The notes beneath the pieces were generated by a model. It made no database searches. It had not been told where the DNA came from and was given only the letters and a program-made list of their open reading frames with translations. Positions 61,526 through 64,000 of a DNA stretch of 64,000 bases are shown here, piece by piece. Within the stretch, counting starts at the first letter, position 1; each line of letters opens with the position of its first letter. Where the stretch lies: contig NZ_CP195790.1 of NCBI RefSeq assembly GCF_051465645.1, positions 2,728,001 through 2,792,000 of the forward strand, in the 5' to 3' direction. Position numbers and translations under genes: made by a program. The stretch comes from Planctomicrobium sp051465645. Its GTDB lineage: Bacteria > Planctomycetota > Planctomycetia > Planctomycetales > Planctomycetaceae.

Positions 61526-64000
61526 TTAACGCAACACGGATTTCAGAAAGTCGACTAATTTTGGTCCCGTCGGGGTCTTGACCGGCAAATCCAGGTAAGC
61601 ATTCCGCCGATCGACGATGCGCAGATTGCGCCCATAGCGACCGGCGAGACTATGAATACGCTGATCATCGGTATAACTGAGAACGGCAAATCGATCTTCT
61701 TCGAGCCGAATCCCATCAATGCCCCATGCGTATGCGAGCAGTTCCAACTCTTTCAATGAGATGAATCGGACTGCTTCTTCAGGCAGCGGCCCGAATCGAT
61801 CACGCAATTCGTCAGCGAGTTCTTGCAACTCCGTGACTGTGCAAACGGAAGAGAGTTTTCGATAGACATCGATCTTCTGTTTACCCGGCGGGATATAACT
61901 TCCCGGCAGATAGGCAGAGACAGGCAGATCGAGATTCACATGTGGACTCTCACGCGGTGGCAGTTCTTTCAGGCGCCGGACAGCGTTCTCCAGCAACTGG
62001 CAATACAATTCGTATCCCACTGTCGCAATGTGTCCGCTTTGTTCGGTTCCCAGAATGTTTCCCGCGCCGCGGATCTCCAGATCCCGCATCGAGATCTTGA
62101 ATCCGGCCCCCAGTTCGCTGAATTCCTCAATCGCCTTCAGTCGTCGAGCAGCAACTCCACTGAGCGAACGGCTCTCACCAACGAGCAGGTAGCAATACGC
62201 ACGATGCTTGTCTCGTCCAACGCGTCCGCGGAGCTGATGAAGTTCCGAGAGCCCGTAGATTTCTGCCTGATCAATGAAGATGGTGTTCGCTGTTGGAATA
62301 TCCAGACCACTTTCAATGATGGTGGTCGCGACAAGGATGTCAGTTTTTCCATTCACGAAATTGACCATGCTCTCTTCCAGAGCATCGGGATGCATCTGTC
62401 CGTGGGCAATTGCGATTCGTGCTTCCGGGACAATGGCCTGCAATCGTTCAGCAACACGTTGAATATCGTGAACTCGATTGTGAACGAAGTAGACCTGACC
62501 ACTGCGGTTGAACTCCCGCATGATTGCCGAACGAATCAGATCCGCATCCCAGCGTGCGATTCTGGTTTCGACAGGCAAGCGCTCCTGAGGAGGAGTGGTG
62601 AGGTTCGAAATATCGCGAATCCCCAACAACGAAAGATGCAACGTTCGCGGAATCGGTGTCGCACTGAGAGTCAGTACGTCAACGTTCATTCTCAACTGCT
62701 TCAATAGTTCTTTCGTCGCAACACCAAAGCGTTGTTCTTCGTCGACGACCAGCAATCCAAGATTCCGAAACCGCACATCCTGAGAGACGAGACGATGCGT
62801 CCCGATGACGATGTCGATCCCGCCTGCCTCCAGCTTTTCAAGTGTTTTCCGCTGCTGAGACTTGGTACTGAAGCGAGAGAGAGACGCGATCTGAACGGGA
62901 AACTCAGCCATTCTCTGACTAAACGAACGGTAATGCTGTTCGGCAAGGACCGTCGTCGGAACCAGAATTGCCACCTGACGTCCGGCATCGACAACCTTGA
63001 ACGCCGCCCGCATTGCGACTTCTGTTTTTCCAAATCCGACGTCCCCGCAAATCAAACGGTCCATCGGTCTGGTTTGAAGCAGGTCTCCTTTGCAGTCCTC
63101 AATCGCGTGTAACTGGTCTGGTGTCTCCACGAACGGAAACGAACTGTCAAACTCCTGTTGCCACTTACTGTCAGGAGGACAGGCCAATCCCGGTTGCATC
63201 GCCCGCTTTGCCTGCAACTTCAGCATATCGGCCGCCATGTCGGAAACAGCCTGGGCAACCTTCTTCTTGCTGCTCGCCCAACTTGTTCCCCCGACTTTTG
63301 CCAGTTTGGGAGACGACTGCGTGGCTCCAACATACTTCTGAACGAGATGGATCAACGTCACAGGCACAAAGATTCGAACTCCATCACGGAATTCGATCAC
63401 CAAATGTTCTTCCTGCCCCCCTTCCCGTTCAACGAGCTGCATCCCCTGATACCGCCCGACACCGTGAGTCAGGTGAACAACGAGGTCGCCTTCATTGAGC
63501 TCCAGAAAGCTGTCGATCGCTCGACTCGTCGCCCGATTTCCGGTTCGCTTCTGGGGAAGCCGTACATTGGCCCGATTGAATAACTCGTTATCGCTAAGAA
63601 CCAGAACTTTTTCGGAGATCAGGCGATAACCGTGCGTGACCGTCCCGAGGCACAACTGAATCTGTTCTTCCAGCTTTGGGTCGACTTCCCGAATGATCTC
63701 CGCAAGTCGAGTCTGTTCCCCTTCATTGTGACAGGCAATCAAGACCTGTTCGTCTTTCAGCAGAACGCCGGCGAGTTCCTGAATGACTTCCGTCTTGGGA
63801 CCAGTAAACCGCTCGATCGACTCAATTTTCAGATGAGCAGTCGTGTCGAAACTGCCAGTATTTAATGCCGAAACACTGACCGTCGAAAACTCAGTACAGC
63901 GTGCCATCGTGGCATCCACGCCGAAGAGTCCTCTCGGATTCTCAAGCCGCTGTAAAAACCGCTTTCCTTCATCAACGATATCGCGAAGTTCAGTCAGTCC
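61526..64000 (-). CDS. mfd: Transcription-repair coupling factor (partial, N-terminus beyond right edge)
   Basis: The last 825 codons of Mfd; the frame stays open to base 64000, so the N-terminal UvrB-like part is missing from the window. Mfd removes RNA polymerase stalled at lesions and recruits UvrA. Visible parts: the RNA-polymerase interaction domain (GDLVVHLTHGVGRYQGMQ), the RecG-like motor with Walker A CGDVGFGKTEVAMRAAF, LVVDEEQRFGV (DEEQ box), LSATPIPRTLHLSL, ATTIIESGLDIPTANT, and QLRGRVGRDKHRAYCYLL. The C-terminal TRCF domain (about the last 130 residues) has LPEEAVRFISLKELELLAYAWG. Intact as far as seen. Confidence 0.95.
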   Translation of the reverse strand, partial: GLTELRDIVDEGKRFLQRLENPRGLFGVDATMARCTEFSTVSVSALNTGSFDTTAHLKIESIERFTGPKTEVIQELAGVLLKDEQVLIACHNEGEQTRLAEIIREVDPKLEEQIQLCLGTVTHGYRLISEKVLVLSDNELFNRANVRLPQKRTGNRATSRAIDSFLELNEGDLVVHLTHGVGRYQGMQLVEREGGQEEHLVIEFRDGVRIFVPVTLIHLVQKYVGATQSSPKLAKVGGTSWASSKKKVAQAVSDMAADMLKLQAKRAMQPGLACPPDSKWQQEFDSSFPFVETPDQLHAIEDCKGDLLQTRPMDRLICGDVGFGKTEVAMRAAFKVVDAGRQVAILVPTTVLAEQHYRSFSQRMAEFPVQIASLSRFSTKSQQRKTLEKLEAGGIDIVIGTHRLVSQDVRFRNLGLLVVDEEQRFGVATKELLKQLRMNVDVLTLSATPIPRTLHLSLLGIRDISNLTTPPQERLPVETRIARWDADLIRSAIMREFNRSGQVYFVHNRVHDIQRVAERLQAIVPEARIAIAHGQMHPDALEESMVNFVNGKTDILVATTIIESGLDIPTANTIFIDQAEIYGLSELHQLRGRVGRDKHRAYCYLLVGESRSLSGVAARRLKAIEEFSELGAGFKISMRDLEIRGAGNILGTEQSGHIATVGYELYCQLLENAVRRLKELPPRESPHVNLDLPVSAYLPGSYIPPGKQKIDVYRKLSSVCTVTELQELADELRDRFGPLPEEAVRFISLKELELLAYAWGIDGIRLEEDRFAVLSYTDDQRIHSLAGRYGRNLRIVDRRNAYLDLPVKTPTGPKLVDFLKSVLR

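Overview
The window looks like chromosomal DNA of a planctomycete (Planctomycetota), probably a relative of Gimesia, Rubinisphaera or Thalassoglobus. This is inferred from gene content, not from a marker gene. The supporting genes are a BamA with a huge N-terminal region, a giant secretin with helical repeats, GYF-type and DUF1207 proteins, a ceramidase-LamG fusion, an FHA-EAL protein, DUF1573, several Gfo/Idh/MocA oxidoreductases and many short planctomycete-style hypotheticals. Coding density is moderate, gene orientation is mixed and there are few long operons. I saw no rRNA, tRNA, CRISPR array or insertion sequence with a transposase.

Layout. 1-4144: the right-hand end of a tailed-phage or tail-particle cluster (tape-measure C-terminus, small virion protein, tail-hub-like protein with a Gly/Ser/Asp-rich end, DUF115-like protein). 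4501-6466: ribF, a 54-aa conserved protein and a RidA protein. 6467-8271: gene-poor DNA with one probable 58-aa CsrA-like protein. 8272-20782: two Gfo/Idh/MocA oxidoreductases, a membrane protein, a Xer recombinase, a methyltransferase, an FHA-EAL protein, a tiny membrane/lipoprotein-like peptide, a GYF-PH protein, an alpha/beta hydrolase and a secreted HEATH metallopeptidase with a LecA-like lectin domain. 21040-24904: quinone reductase, WrbA, a YeiH-type transporter and its small partner. 24917-32907: UbiD-like decarboxylase, DUF1573 protein, ceramidase-LamG protein, Ca/Na exchanger and a universal stress protein. 33368-40431: DUF1207 outer-membrane protein, queA, an MFS transporter, a Tat-exported superoxide dismutase and an NtrC-type response regulator. 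40506-51573: BamA, YpfJ-type zinc peptidase, DUF417 protein with an AraC regulator, universal stress protein, SthA and a Dus enzyme. 51815-64000: ClpB, the 1609-aa repeat-secretin, a parvulin lipoprotein and Mfd, which runs off the right edge.

The most interesting signal is a dispersed, roughly 105-bp, non-coding repeat with a hairpin near each end. Seven near-complete copies and one fragment lie in the window. Most sit exactly at the 3' ends of unrelated genes, and in six cases the repeat itself supplies the stop codon. One copy bridges two convergent genes and gives a stop to both.

Functionally, the window mixes envelope biogenesis (BamA, secretin, parvulin, DUF1207), stress and redox functions (SOD, ClpB, two Usp proteins, SthA, WrbA, quinone reductase, RidA), RNA/DNA maintenance (QueA, Dus, Mfd, Xer) and lineage-specific secreted enzymes.
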